A DNA stretch of 50,699 bases from Fonsecaea monophora (Eukaryota > Ascomycota > Eurotiomycetes > Chaetothyriales > Herpotrichiellaceae). A program made the position numbers and the translations under genes. This document shows, one piece after another, positions 23,588 to 33,520 of the stretch; positions within the stretch are counted from its first letter, which is position 1, and every line of letters starts with the position of its first letter. The stretch spans positions 1 to 50,699 of the forward strand of contig NW_019174093.1 of NCBI RefSeq assembly GCF_001642475.1. Reading direction: 5' to 3'. The notes beneath the pieces are model-generated. The model was not told where the DNA came from and ran no database searches. It worked only from the letters and a program-made list of their open reading frames with translations.

Positions 23588-23617
23588 TCCGCGACCTTTG
23601 ACAGACCTTGCAACAAA

Positions 23618-26600
23618 ATGCGCGAGCCTCAACCTTCTGCTATCTATGTCGCGCCGCTACGGATTCGCAAGAATAGTGACGACGATGACGATGACGACGA
23701 CGAAGAAGGAAACCGTGGCCCCTCCCGAAAAATGGAAGACACGGGGCTGGTCACCACGAATCCCCGACCGAGCTCTATAGAATCCCTCGACGATATGACG
23801 TCCCGTGCGAGATTCCACAACTACTTACGAGCTCTTTATCCTTTCCAGCCGTCCTCTCCCCACTCCTCCACCACTGTTACACTACCGCTCAGTGCTGGGG
23901 ATATCATTCTAGTACACTCGGTGCATATCAATGGCTGGGCGGATGGTACACTGCTGGAGACAGGAGCCCGCGGGTGGCTACCGACAAACTATTGTGAGGG
24001 GTACGACTATGCGGCGATGCGACCTCTTCTCAAGGCTTTGACCGAATTCTGGGATCTTGTGCGCTGCGCGAGCGATTCAAACCTAAGTCTTTTCCGCAAC
24101 CAAGACTATATGAGAGGTCTTGTCGCGGGCGTTCGCGCCTTGCTGGAACGCTCCAGTTGTCTAACCCGAGACTGTTCCCTGGTCAAAAAGCACGATGCCA
24201 TCCGCCGGACGCGTAAAAACCTTCTCTCTGATCTCGCTCTGCTTGTGCGTGCCGCAAAGGAACTGCAGCAAGTAGTCGTGGGCCACGCTGCCAGCAAGGA
24301 TACCCTCGATATCCGGCTGGATGACATGCTCTTAAAAGCGTTCCGAATTGTCACTCGTGCGGTCTTGTTTTACGACGTCTGGACCGAGCAAGCCGATGCG
24401 TCACCAGGGGCTGCCACAAGCCCACCCGACTCTTCCTCGGAATCTGTCGCAGTTATGCAATCCCAGCACTCGACCAAATCACAAGTTCCTGTCCGACGTC
24501 AAGCCTCATCATCTGCCAAAACGAAACCTTCAGGCACACCTGTATTGTCAAAGCATAGCAGCCGCAGTTCCACAGGTAATCATCCCACCCATATGCGCCG
24601 ACACTCATCCATCACACATCGCATGTCTTACACTCGTGGCACGAGCCAAAAGAATTCCAACCTCATATCCGAATTTCTCAATCGCTCCTATGACGAATTC
24701 TTGACTGTTCTGGCCTCGTTTCTGGGCTCTCACATGCAATCCCGGTCATCCTCTGAGCTGTTGCTAACCACTCAAAACGCTGTTCGAGCCTGTCGACAGT
24801 TGTTTGCGGTTGTCGAGACGGTCATTGACCGCGACTACAGTACCTCTCGACCTCTAGTTCAAGCTAAAGATTCCATGTACGACGCGATCACGGAACTGGT
24901 CCATGCTGCTCGTCAAGTTTTCAAGCCCATTCGTTCAATGGACGACGATCTGATTTATTCGCCTGACGAGGCACACAGTCTGGTACAGGCGGCCACAGCC
25001 TGCGTCAGTGCGGCCGGCCGATGTGTCACCAGAACCAAAGCGACGCTGGAAGAAATAGGAGATTTTGAGATCGAGAATTTGAGTTACCTCTTGGGACGAA
25101 ATTCGGGTGGCTCCAGCACACCAGAGCCAGCAACCTTCGAACCCCAACCCTCGAACCGTCTAACAACTTCTTCTGCGGTGACATCGGCCACAGCCAAAGC
25201 CGCAGATAGATTAGAGGAGCGCCCTCGCATCGTCATCAATCAAGGCCTCTTAACTCCTCCTCTCTCCCAGGCTACGGCTGAATCTCCTTCCTCCGCCTCC
25301 GGTAGCGTTCCTCCTACACCGAAAGACGATGTGGTGGCAGAGATCATTCGTTCCTCACCACTGCCGTCCTCCTCTTTGACTCATCAGAAGACCTCTGCAA
25401 GCTCCCCAGTCTCCAACCGGTCCACAGATGTCAGACACCATCGCAAATCCGGCCTCGGCGCAGTTGGAGGAAGTACAAGCAGTGACAGTAGCTTCGAACG
25501 CATTGAACGACGGTCAAATCCCAGCAACCTATCCTCAGCGTCGACTCGGGTCACCTCGGTCCAGGAAGATCCTGGTCAGCCGCTAAAGGTGCCTGTTTCG
25601 AGGCCATCACATGACGCGGGCGGCCGCGAGTCTCTTGACGATGAAGAAGATGCTGAAGCTGAAATTCTCGTTCACACCTATTCCCAGGAGCTTGTCTTTA
25701 ATCGAGAAGGCATAATTGTCGGCGGCACGCTGAATGCCTTGGTGGAGAGGCTAACCGCCCCCGACTCGGCTCCAGATGTGTCTTTTGTAACCACCATCTA
25801 TCTCACTTTCCGCTTGTTTGCGACTCCAGTCGCCTTTGCTCGTGCCCTAATCTATCGCTTCGAATACGTGGGTGACAACTTGCGCATCGCAAGCCCTGTC
25901 CGACTCCGCGTATATAATGTCTTCAAAGGGTGGATGGAGTCTCACTGGCGACATGATTGTGATGACACTGCCCTCCCGGTCATTGTCGGCTTTGCAAGGG
26001 AATCACTTGTTGGTGTGTTGCCAATGGCCGGCAAGAGAATCCTCGAACTGGCAGAAAAAGTTGCCACCAGTCATGCGCCGATCGTCCCGAGAGTACTGTC
26101 CGCCATAGGAAAGACCAGCACATCTACAGCAGCCTATGTTGACCCGAGCACCCCTTTGCCGAATCCCGTCATCTCCAAGAGCCAACTCACTGCGCTGAGA
26201 GCTTGGAAAATGGGCGGCCCATCAGTTTCCATCCTCGATTTTGACCCCCTTGAACTTGCACGTCAGATCACGTTAAAGACTTCCAAAATCTTTTGCTCAA
26301 TTCTTCCTGAAGAGCTTCTTGGGACGGAATGGACCAAACGCAGCAGTTCTCTCGCCGTCAATGTGCGCGCCATGTCGACTCTGTCCACCGACATCTCAAA
26401 TCTCGTCTCCGATTCCGTTCTCCAACTCGAAGAACCCAAAAAGCGTGCCGCCATTGTCAAACAGTGGGTGAAGATTGCGAACAAATGCTTGGACCTGCGC
26501 AACTTTGACACTGTCATGGCGATCGTCTGCGCCTTGGATTCGACCAACATCAAAAGAATGAAGAAGACGTGGGAATGCGTACCTCAAAAGACGAAGACAA

Positions 26601-27091
26601 TTTTCGACGAGATGTGCAAGATTGTCGATGTCGCACGAAACTATGCTGTTCTACGTCAGCGTATACAATCCCAACTCCCACCCTGTCTCCCTTTCATCGG
26701 TGTTTACTTGACAGACCTTACCATGGTTGACTCGGCCAACCCCTCTACAAGGCCACTGTCGACAGATAGTGGTGAAGCCTCAGTCATTAATCTGGACAAG
26801 CATATGAAGACGGCGAAAATCATATCTGAGTTGCAAAAGTTCCAAATCCCTTATCGCTTGGCTGAAGTTTCCGAGCTCCAGACATGGATGCAAGACCAAC
26901 TTATTCGAGTCAGGTCCGCAGGGGACAAAAGTTTTCAGCTTCACTACCGACGTTCATTAATCCTGGAGCCTAGAGAATCCAGCAGAAGTCCGAATCCCGA
27001 GACCGGGACGGGAAAAGACAGGGAAAGGTTCGACTTCTTTACATGGGCACACCTAGGCACCAAAGAAAAGTCGGTGTCGGTGTCTAGTTGA
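23618..27091 (+). CDS. Ras guanine-nucleotide exchange factor with SH3 domain
   Basis: One uninterrupted exon of 1157 codons. An SH3 domain spans about residues 70-128 (ALYPFQP at the start, ALYDY-like; GWLPTNYC at the end). Then comes a helical region (130-500), a Ser/Thr/Pro-rich disordered part (500-650), a RasGEF_N module (about 690-800, GIIVGGTLNALVERL) and the catalytic Cdc25-homology domain (about 870-1110), opening with LDFDPLELARQITL and including LPFIGVYLTDLTM. It should load GTP onto Ras at the plasma membrane, like yeast Cdc25/Bud5 and fission-yeast Ste6, driving growth, morphogenesis or mating signals. Near the N-terminus a GAC/GAT trinucleotide repeat codes eight Asp. Translation could also begin at Met39 (23732), which keeps the SH3 domain. 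A uORF ends 30 bases upstream. Confidence 0.92.
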   Translation: MREPQPSAIYVAPLRIRKNSDDDDDDDDEEGNRGPSRKMEDTGLVTTNPRPSSIESLDDMTSRARFHNYLRALYPFQPSSPHSSTTVTLPLSAGDIILVHSVHINGWADGTLLETGARGWLPTNYCEGYDYAAMRPLLKALTEFWDLVRCASDSNLSLFRNQDYMRGLVAGVRALLERSSCLTRDCSLVKKHDAIRRTRKNLLSDLALLVRAAKELQQVVVGHAASKDTLDIRLDDMLLKAFRIVTRAVLFYDVWTEQADASPGAATSPPDSSSESVAVMQSQHSTKSQVPVRRQASSSAKTKPSGTPVLSKHSSRSSTGNHPTHMRRHSSITHRMSYTRGTSQKNSNLISEFLNRSYDEFLTVLASFLGSHMQSRSSSELLLTTQNAVRACRQLFAVVETVIDRDYSTSRPLVQAKDSMYDAITELVHAARQVFKPIRSMDDDLIYSPDEAHSLVQAATACVSAAGRCVTRTKATLEEIGDFEIENLSYLLGRNSGGSSTPEPATFEPQPSNRLTTSSAVTSATAKAADRLEERPRIVINQGLLTPPLSQATAESPSSASGSVPPTPKDDVVAEIIRSSPLPSSSLTHQKTSASSPVSNRSTDVRHHRKSGLGAVGGSTSSDSSFERIERRSNPSNLSSASTRVTSVQEDPGQPLKVPVSRPSHDAGGRESLDDEEDAEAEILVHTYSQELVFNREGIIVGGTLNALVERLTAPDSAPDVSFVTTIYLTFRLFATPVAFARALIYRFEYVGDNLRIASPVRLRVYNVFKGWMESHWRHDCDDTALPVIVGFARESLVGVLPMAGKRILELAEKVATSHAPIVPRVLSAIGKTSTSTAAYVDPSTPLPNPVISKSQLTALRAWKMGGPSVSILDFDPLELARQITLKTSKIFCSILPEELLGTEWTKRSSSLAVNVRAMSTLSTDISNLVSDSVLQLEEPKKRAAIVKQWVKIANKCLDLRNFDTVMAIVCALDSTNIKRMKKTWECVPQKTKTIFDEMCKIVDVARNYAVLRQRIQSQLPPCLPFIGVYLTDLTMVDSANPSTRPLSTDSGEASVINLDKHMKTAKIISELQKFQIPYRLAEVSELQTWMQDQLIRVRSAGDKSFQLHYRRSLILEPRESSRSPNPETGTGKDRERFDFFTWAHLGTKEKSVSVSS

Positions 27092-28163
27092 TCAAAGACC
27101 TCCCTGAAGCTCGACACAGAGCCCGAGCTCCAGAAACGACGTTATTATGATTTGTGTTTCATACCTCCCAGGATTGTCATGAACTTATGATACCCCACCG
27201 GTTGTCGGTCTTTTGTTCTTGTTTTTACTATGTTGCTTGCTAGCGTGGAATGTTGGTTTCGCATGCGAGGTGTTGGATTTGGGGCCGTGAGGGTGATGAT
27301 ACTTCCTTGCCTTTTGCTCCACTGGATATTTGTCAGTGTTTGGGCTCGGTGGTGGTCGCTGAATCCTGGTATTTGTTCGCTTAATGAGGGCGTATCATAT
27401 CACATGCGTCGTTCTTTCTTGAAGCCAAGCCTTATAATTCGTCAGCTCGGGCGCGAAATGTACGTATTATGGAAAGCTGGTTATGTTTCTTCTACACAAT
27501 AATGTATCCTTTGACTGGTGGTCCTTTTCCACGGTCAGAGAGGACAGACAGCAAATACCCCCTTATGCATGTATCACCACAACACCACCTTATTTTGACT
27601 ATTACCTTCTATGTACAGCAGTATCACCTTTAGTGTAGTGGTTCGCGTAGTGTGGGATCATAGCCCCCCTCTACCATTGTCCTCGTGCTTACAAGGGCAA
27701 TAGCACTCTCAGTATGAAATGGTCGTACAAGGGTATATAAGCGGTAAGTGATGAATGTATATGAGCAGTGATCGAATCCCAGATGGGGAAGGACGCCATC
27801 CCCGTGACCCCTCCACCGGACAACAGTGGCTTGATGGTCGTTCTTCAGCCATCTGAGAGGTCCAAGACCCCGGGGATGGATGCAATCGCAAAAAGTTTTA
27901 CTCGGTGAGACATATTTTTACCCCTGGTTATGGACTGTACATCACTCCAAGGTCAGGGGTTCCGCGGATATCTGTTCCCTGTGTAAGTTAGTGGAGAGAA
28001 GACCGAAAAACATATCACAACAATTTGTATCCTTCGCGAACACTCGGTTGGGTTGAGTTTGGGCCTTGGGGCCAGATTAGTATTTTTGGAAGTAACTCTA
28101 TCCGCGTCACGGTAGTCAAGCAACTAGGCTGGCAGCTTGACAGTGTATCGCAGGAGGAACCGA
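27092..28163. other. Convergent 3' region, no gene seen
   Basis: About 1.07 kb between the 3' ends of the RasGEF (plus) and the SWIM-RING gene (minus). The 27230-27502 frame is hydrophobic but has no motif and is probably 3' UTR. Nothing else is supported. Confidence 0.5.
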
Positions 28164-29144
28164 TCACCGCCATTTCCCAAATCTGCTTCGCACCCAAGGC
28201 TGGTAATAGCTCGAGTATTCTCTGGCGGTGGATATGCCAAAGTGGGTAGCAACATTGACGTAGCCGTCTTCGGTATATTCGCCAGTCCTTTTGATGGCAT
28301 TAACGTCCGAGATGTCCACCTCCCAGGGTGTCCGACAGTAGACGCAACGGACACCCTTTCCCGCTTGACATTTGGCCCACTGATCAAAACATGATTTGTG
28401 TATGTTGTGCCCACATTGCGCCTTACACCAGACCAGCTCGTTGTGCCCCTCGTCGAGTTCCATGTAGCAGATCGGACACTCTCCATTAGTAGGCTTACGG
28501 TTGCCCTTCGCGTTCCGACAAAGATCGGTAGGAATTGGAGGCGCATGGGCAAAGATTTCTTCCAGCTCTGATGTCAGCAAGGCGAGTTGGTACTGGAGAT
28601 GCAGAGGCGCCTTGAGGACGGTGTTTAGAGCATAGACCTTGTGTTTGCATTCGTTGCCTTTTAGCGAGTCAGGACAGGTGCAGGCGGGCAGGTGGCTGAC
28701 GGTGACGGTGTAGATGTTGCCGGTCGAACCGACTATGTCGATATCTTCCGACGGAACCCCTGCTCTCCCCTTTCGATTGCGACCGAGCACAATCATGCGT
28801 TGGTTCTGGGCTCGCTCGAGCTTCACGAGGAAGGAAGCCGGGGGCTTGCTTCTATATCTGCGCAATCGCTTCTCGTCGACCTGTTCGCCTTTCGTTTTCT
28901 TAGATGCGGTGGAGGTGCTCTTCTTTCCGGGGGTACAGTCTAATCGGTCCATCGCAGAGGCGTACATTCCATAATCATAGCTGCGGCGTGTTTCCTCTTT
29001 CTCACAATATTGTGATCTCGATGCTTCACTCTTCCGGGCTCGGCTTGGGATGGGCGCTTTCGGCTTGGATTTCACAGGAGTGGTTTTCTTGACGCCTCCG
29101 TCGCTGGAGACACGGGACACCTTCGCGGGAGGCATTTTCGGCAC
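28164..29144 (-). CDS. SWIM and RING zinc-finger protein (putative E3 ligase)
   Basis: Single exon, 326 aa. A basic Ser/Lys/Pro-rich N-terminus (1-100) precedes a SWIM zinc finger with the C-x-C-xn-C-x-H ligands at Cys155, Cys157, Cys166 and His168, then a RING-H2-type finger beginning CPIC at 223-226 with further ligands in CKAQCGHNIHKSC (240-252) and a closing CVYC at 267-270. This order (SWIM then RING) is that of the ZSWIM2/MEX group of E3 ubiquitin ligases, in which SWIM binds E2 or DNA/protein and RING transfers ubiquitin. No membrane segment. Met4 is a possible alternative start. The substrate is unknown. It follows the CDF transporter in the same orientation, with 374 bp between them. 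Confidence 0.88.
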   Translation of the reverse strand: MPKMPPAKVSRVSSDGGVKKTTPVKSKPKAPIPSRARKSEASRSQYCEKEETRRSYDYGMYASAMDRLDCTPGKKSTSTASKKTKGEQVDEKRLRRYRSKPPASFLVKLERAQNQRMIVLGRNRKGRAGVPSEDIDIVGSTGNIYTVTVSHLPACTCPDSLKGNECKHKVYALNTVLKAPLHLQYQLALLTSELEEIFAHAPPIPTDLCRNAKGNRKPTNGECPICYMELDEGHNELVWCKAQCGHNIHKSCFDQWAKCQAGKGVRCVYCRTPWEVDISDVNAIKRTGEYTEDGYVNVATHFGISTAREYSSYYQPWVRSRFGKWR

Positions 29145-29518
29145 TGGAGATTGTGATTTGTAAGGGAGTTTGTCGACGAGCCGATTGAGGACACTAGTGA
29201 AATACCTAAATTACCTCGTGCAACTCAGAGGTTATTATGAGGGGAAGAATTGGGGTGGGGGTGTCAAGTCAGGTGTTAATTCCCCCACAGTTCTGGTTTC
29301 TCGCATCAATATCAAACACAACCCCTGGTTTCAATTCGGGGTTTGCCTTCAAAGTCTGAACGCAACATATTCACCCCAAGGTTCAAAGATTGATATGCTT
29401 CTTCGAAAGGTCCTATTCTCACCAGCGCGAGCAACCACTATGAAACGCCCGTCACTTATCTAGCAACAAGTCTTGCGGCGGATAAATACCCTTTTTAGTA
29501 CAATACCCACGTCTTGCT
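29145..29518. promoter_or_regulatory. Promoter region of the SWIM-RING gene
   Basis: 374 bp between the SWIM-RING ATG (29144) and the CDF stop codon (29519), both genes on the minus strand. It must hold the promoter of the former and the 3' end of the latter; no clear box is visible. Confidence 0.4.
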
Positions 29519-30995
29519 CTATTCGTCCGAGTTATACCAAATCCTGAGAATGTCCACCAGGGTTTTGCGCAGAATCTGGTCGCTATCAGCCATGGGTAGA
29601 CCTAGTCTCATGGAACACTTACAGTCTGTGGTCACAAAAGCTCTATCAACCTCAGTCAGTGCCTCACAACAGTACTGCAAAGTCTCGGCAATGTCGTGCG
29701 TGCGCCTCAATGGTGTGCTCTCGTCCAGCAAAATATCGAACTCTGCCCACACGCCATCTCCAGCGTGGTACGCAATTACCGACTTGAATCCGGACACCAC
29801 GTTCCTGAAGCGGTACGCCAGATAGATCAACTTCTTCTGCAGCGTCTCGTCCACTGCAAGGCCACAAAGTCTGCTGACATTTTCGACGCAAGTGTCTGCC
29901 CAGTCGTAAATGATGTACAAGGAAAGCAGTGCTGCACCGAGCGGATCCAACCACCAGATGCCCGCCTGTTTGCCGATCAAAGGGAAGAGCAATGAGAGCG
30001 TATTAAAATACACATCTGTCTTACAATCCTGTGCCAGCGCCTGCACCTGGGTGGTCTTGATCCTCATACATCCAAGACCAATCAGGCCTTTGATCCCAAT
30101 GGTCCCCGCCATAGAAGCGATCGCCAGTGCGGGTAATGTGGCAATGTCGTGGTTACCATGTGGGAGCAATTTCTCAACAGACTCTTGCAGAATCTGAAGA
30201 AACGAGATAACCATGATGATAGAAAATACCAGGATGCCAATGGGCTCCAGCCTCCGCCGACCGACCGGGAACTTCCTCGTAAGTGCTGACAACCTCCAAG
30301 ACACCAGTTTGTTTGTCGTCCATACAATGGCTGTGCACAGCAGATCCAGCGCCGAGTCAACGAGGGAGGCAATCAACGACAGAGATGAGGACTTGAGCGC
30401 AGCTATGCCCTTGGCAACGAGGAGAATAATGTTGGCGATGACATTAATGTTGATAGCCCACCGGGCGTTTCGATCGGCCTTTTGCCTTCTCTTCCGCACG
30501 TCATCCGGCAAAAGGTAGTCGATATGCTCCTCGACATGCTGCAGTCTGCCTTCCCTTTCTCGGATCCCGTCGTGATCGGCGTCGGTGTTCATGCTCTCCA
30601 TCACCTCGTCAGCCATCGCCAGCACTATCGTGTCCACCTCGGCCCAGTCATTCAAGGTAGCATTTTGTTTTTCGTAGAATTTGCGGACCTTTTTGTTTTT
30701 GATTTTTTTCAACTAGACGGCCGATCTATGTTAACCTCGCAAAACCTTGTGATGGGCACGTAGCCTGCTTACTCACCTCTTCGTCACTTTTTCTGGCCTT
30801 CTCAAACGCCCCTCTGTCTACGCCTTCCCGCAACTGCTCCTTCAAGACAGCTGTGGTTCGGCGATCCAAAACATAATCGACAGCATCTTTGAAACCAGAG
30901 AAACGTCTATTATTGTGGCCACATTCCAGGTCCGCCTTTCTCCGATGGTCATCTGGTTTGTTCTTAGTTATATTAAGAGTTCGTTTGCCGACCAT
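29519..30995 (-). CDS. Cation diffusion facilitator (CDF), Mn-type
   Basis: Two exons, 30995-30777 and 30712-29519, coding 470 aa. The 64-bp intron (GTGAGT donor, CTAG acceptor) joins KSDEE to LKKIKNKKVRKFY. A soluble N-terminus of about 160 residues is followed by six predicted membrane helices and a C-terminal cytosolic domain of about 90 residues, the CDF layout. Metal-site motifs are D192-x3-D196 in helix 2 (VDSALD) and D302-x3-D306 in helix 5 (QDCKTD). Asp in both positions is the mark of Mn-exporting CDFs, whereas Zn-CDFs carry His at the first. It probably pumps Mn2+ (or Fe2+) out of the cytosol into vacuole or secretory compartment by proton antiport. The first exon could have an extra upstream part; ATG at 30995 is the first in frame. 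Confidence 0.88.
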
Positions 30996-31811
30996 CGCGG
31001 TGCTGTTCGAGAGGATTCAAAGGATGAGCCAACGGAATTCAGGGACACAGCTGGTCCGTTGGACTTGCAGCTCTACACCGTTAGAGAAGTGATATGATGC
31101 CTATCGAAGGAGAACTGGCCAGATGATGCTTGTTGATATATGGAGCAAATCTGATGGGATCAAAGGCGTTAGTGGCGCCCCTGCTTCAATGACGACATTG
31201 AACCAACCGATTCCCTGTTTCGCCCTCTAGAGCCGCTGGTCGAACTACAAGCTTTTCCGGTCAAGGATGCCGTGGAAGCTTGGTTGACAGCCAACACTTG
31301 ACTACTCCGTACCAAGCCGTGCCGGGCATTGATAGGTACGCAAGGGTACGATACCTCAGAATACTCGGAGCGAAGCTCTATGACTAACGCGTGCTGCCGG
31401 CATACGAATTTATCTCCGTCGCAATGCACCGCAAACAACAATAGCCTGTAGTTCAGGATCTACAATCATCTATCTTGTGAAATATAGGCAATTGCCATGG
31501 TATATTGAAACCTCTTCGGCCCTCGGTCAGCCCAGCTCTCTTCAGTCCTCTCGTACAGCGTACCCCTTGAGAACATCCCAACTATATTCCGTGGATTGTT
31601 CCTGACCTCTAATGTCTCGGACATGCTGTTTTATTCATCATCCCACTTGTCGATGCTGCCGTTTTCGACATGCTATCATCGCGAGTCTCTCCGCCTTTTT
31701 TTATTTGTTGCGGAAGCCACTATTATTTGACGACGGAATAGTAAATCAATGATATTGTCCTCACCGAATTCGAACATTTCAGATCTTCAACACAGACAAC
31801 TCATGCAACAA
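30996..31811. other. Intergenic region
   Basis: About 0.8 kb with no convincing gene. It holds the CDF promoter side (next to 30995) and the 3' end of the 31812-32363 gene. A TACTCCGTAC motif occurs at 31303-31312. Confidence 0.45.
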
Positions 31812-32363
31812 CTAGCCCAGGGTTGAAGGGTTCTGGCCTCGCATCTTGATGAGGAAGCGCTCCGTTCTCGCCCTCAAGGCTGCCACCCGCAACTTGATTT
31901 GAGTCAAATCTGGTGCTGATTCATTCGTGGTTGAACTTGAAGCTCGACTTCTCACGGTCGACGTATCTGACATAGCAGTAGTACCTGTGGTTGGAATGCT
32001 GCCGTTATCCTTGCAAACAATGTCTTGGTTGGTTTGCGATCTGTCGGCCTCATCGTGGCCGGCGGATACTTCAGTGTCCTGCTCGAGCGTCGAGTGATTT
32101 CGCTTGCGTTGAACCCAAGCCCTCACAACTTCAAGCTTGACACCTGGATGCTCCATAAAGTCCCCAATGACCCCGGTCGATTTGCACTTTTCGCAAATGT
32201 CAGGGAACATATGCAAGTTGTCGTTGATATGGTTATCACAAATTTGATGGATGTTAGTAGTCACATTGCTGGCCAAAATTTTGTCCACCATGTCTGCGCA
32301 TTGCACGATGGTTTTTATTTTGGCATGTCCGCAAAGGTGGTAGATGGTGTGTATTTCGCACAT
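31812..32363 (-). CDS. Small Cys/His-rich fungal protein, 183 aa
   Basis: Single exon of 183 codons. The first 60 residues carry a compact set of possible zinc ligands: C2 and H5 in MCEIHTIYHLCGH, C22, H39, C42, H45, then CEKC at 57-60. The rest is a charged region with VRAWVQRKRN, a Ser/Thr-rich disordered stretch (100-150) and a basic helix at the end (RVAALRARTERFLIKM). The opening C-x-x-H-x4-H-x-C-G-H is a pattern I have seen at the start of small uncharacterised fungal proteins, but I cannot name a family. Function unknown; zinc binding is inference from the ligand spacing. Confidence 0.68.
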   Translation of the reverse strand: MCEIHTIYHLCGHAKIKTIVQCADMVDKILASNVTTNIHQICDNHINDNLHMFPDICEKCKSTGVIGDFMEHPGVKLEVVRAWVQRKRNHSTLEQDTEVSAGHDEADRSQTNQDIVCKDNGSIPTTGTTAMSDTSTVRSRASSSTTNESAPDLTQIKLRVAALRARTERFLIKMRGQNPSTLG

Positions 32364-33520
32364 GCTGTCGTGGCATCGACCAACAAGAAAGCAATATCCG
32401 GACTACAGGTGGGAAGATAGTCTTGATGGGCATCATATGTAATCGTCACTCGACCAAGATGGATTTCTTGTACTTTCGGGAGACTGGGTACAACATAACT
32501 TGGACAATGAATTCCCATCTTGGGTCCCTTTGTTGGCACGAGTCAATTTTGGAATCGCTCCTTTACTTCATGATGAAACAATCTGCATCTTTGTTCAGGT
32601 TTCTTTATGACCATGAGATTACAGTCAAAGGACAACGAGACGCAGATATGCGAGACACACGGTCCTACACCTATCCTGTCTTCATGTTCTTCCCAAGTGG
32701 TGGGCGGAGATCAGGGGGCAGTAGCGAATAACGAGGCTGACGTTGACTGGCTGGTGATAAGGCTGAGTGAATAATCCGATAACGTCGACCCGTGTCTGAC
32801 TGCGCATTGGGGGCTCTTGGGCCTTTGACCGCCGAGACTGCCTATCAGCTTCTAGTCCTTCTTCCAAGGGAATTGATTAAGCTATTCCTTCTTGTCGCAG
32901 GTGAAGGTCAGGGTTGGCTTGTTGGATAAGTGAAGGCGCGGACGGGCTTATTGTTTTAGGCAGTGGCAATCCCTACGGAGTACAGGCCGTGACATCAGTG
33001 GCGCTTGGAGGCGAATCTGGGGTTGAACTTGGCTTGGTCTGCTAAGGGCTTGGTGGAGTCAAGCTTTTTGCCCTCCTGGCGCTACCGGTCCTCGTCGGTT
33101 CCTTTTACTTCATATCTACTACTAGCCTCCCACCACTGCTGCTCAGAGCTATGATGCCACGATGCTACTCTTACGATCCACTATCTCCTGGTTTGTGCGG
33201 ACCATCTATCCTCCACTCAATGCTTCGAGTTTCTCTTTCTAGTCAAAGGTCGATCATGTCCGTTCCCCAGCCTTTTTAGCTTGTCTGCGTGGTGGATGGG
33301 CGAAGACCCTGATCGTTTTCCTGGTGCGTCGAGAACGGGAACTCGCTGATTAGGTCGCCGGCGCTGACGTACATGCTTATGAGTTAGATTGAAATCATGC
33401 ACGCCCTTCGACCTCCTCTCCTGCTCTACTCAAAATCCCCTCGCGCCGTCCGCTCCTCCATCTTTCGGGTCTCTTCAAGACCACCAACCTCCACCTCGAA
33501 ACATTTGCACCACAATCACC
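32364..33520. other. Divergent intergenic region before the permease
   Basis: About 1.16 kb between the divergent Cys/His protein and the permease. No gene is supported. It contains a TACGGAGTAC motif at 32974-32983 and C/T-rich sequence at 33400-33515 just before the permease ATG. Confidence 0.45.

Noticed and set aside
27230..27502. 90-codon hydrophobic ORF after RasGEF
   Set aside because: Sits where the 3' UTR should be, has biased T/G-rich composition and no signature.
27730..27790. tRNA gene suggested by a B-box-like GATCGAATC
   Set aside because: No seven-base acceptor pairing, anticodon stem or proper A box can be built around it.
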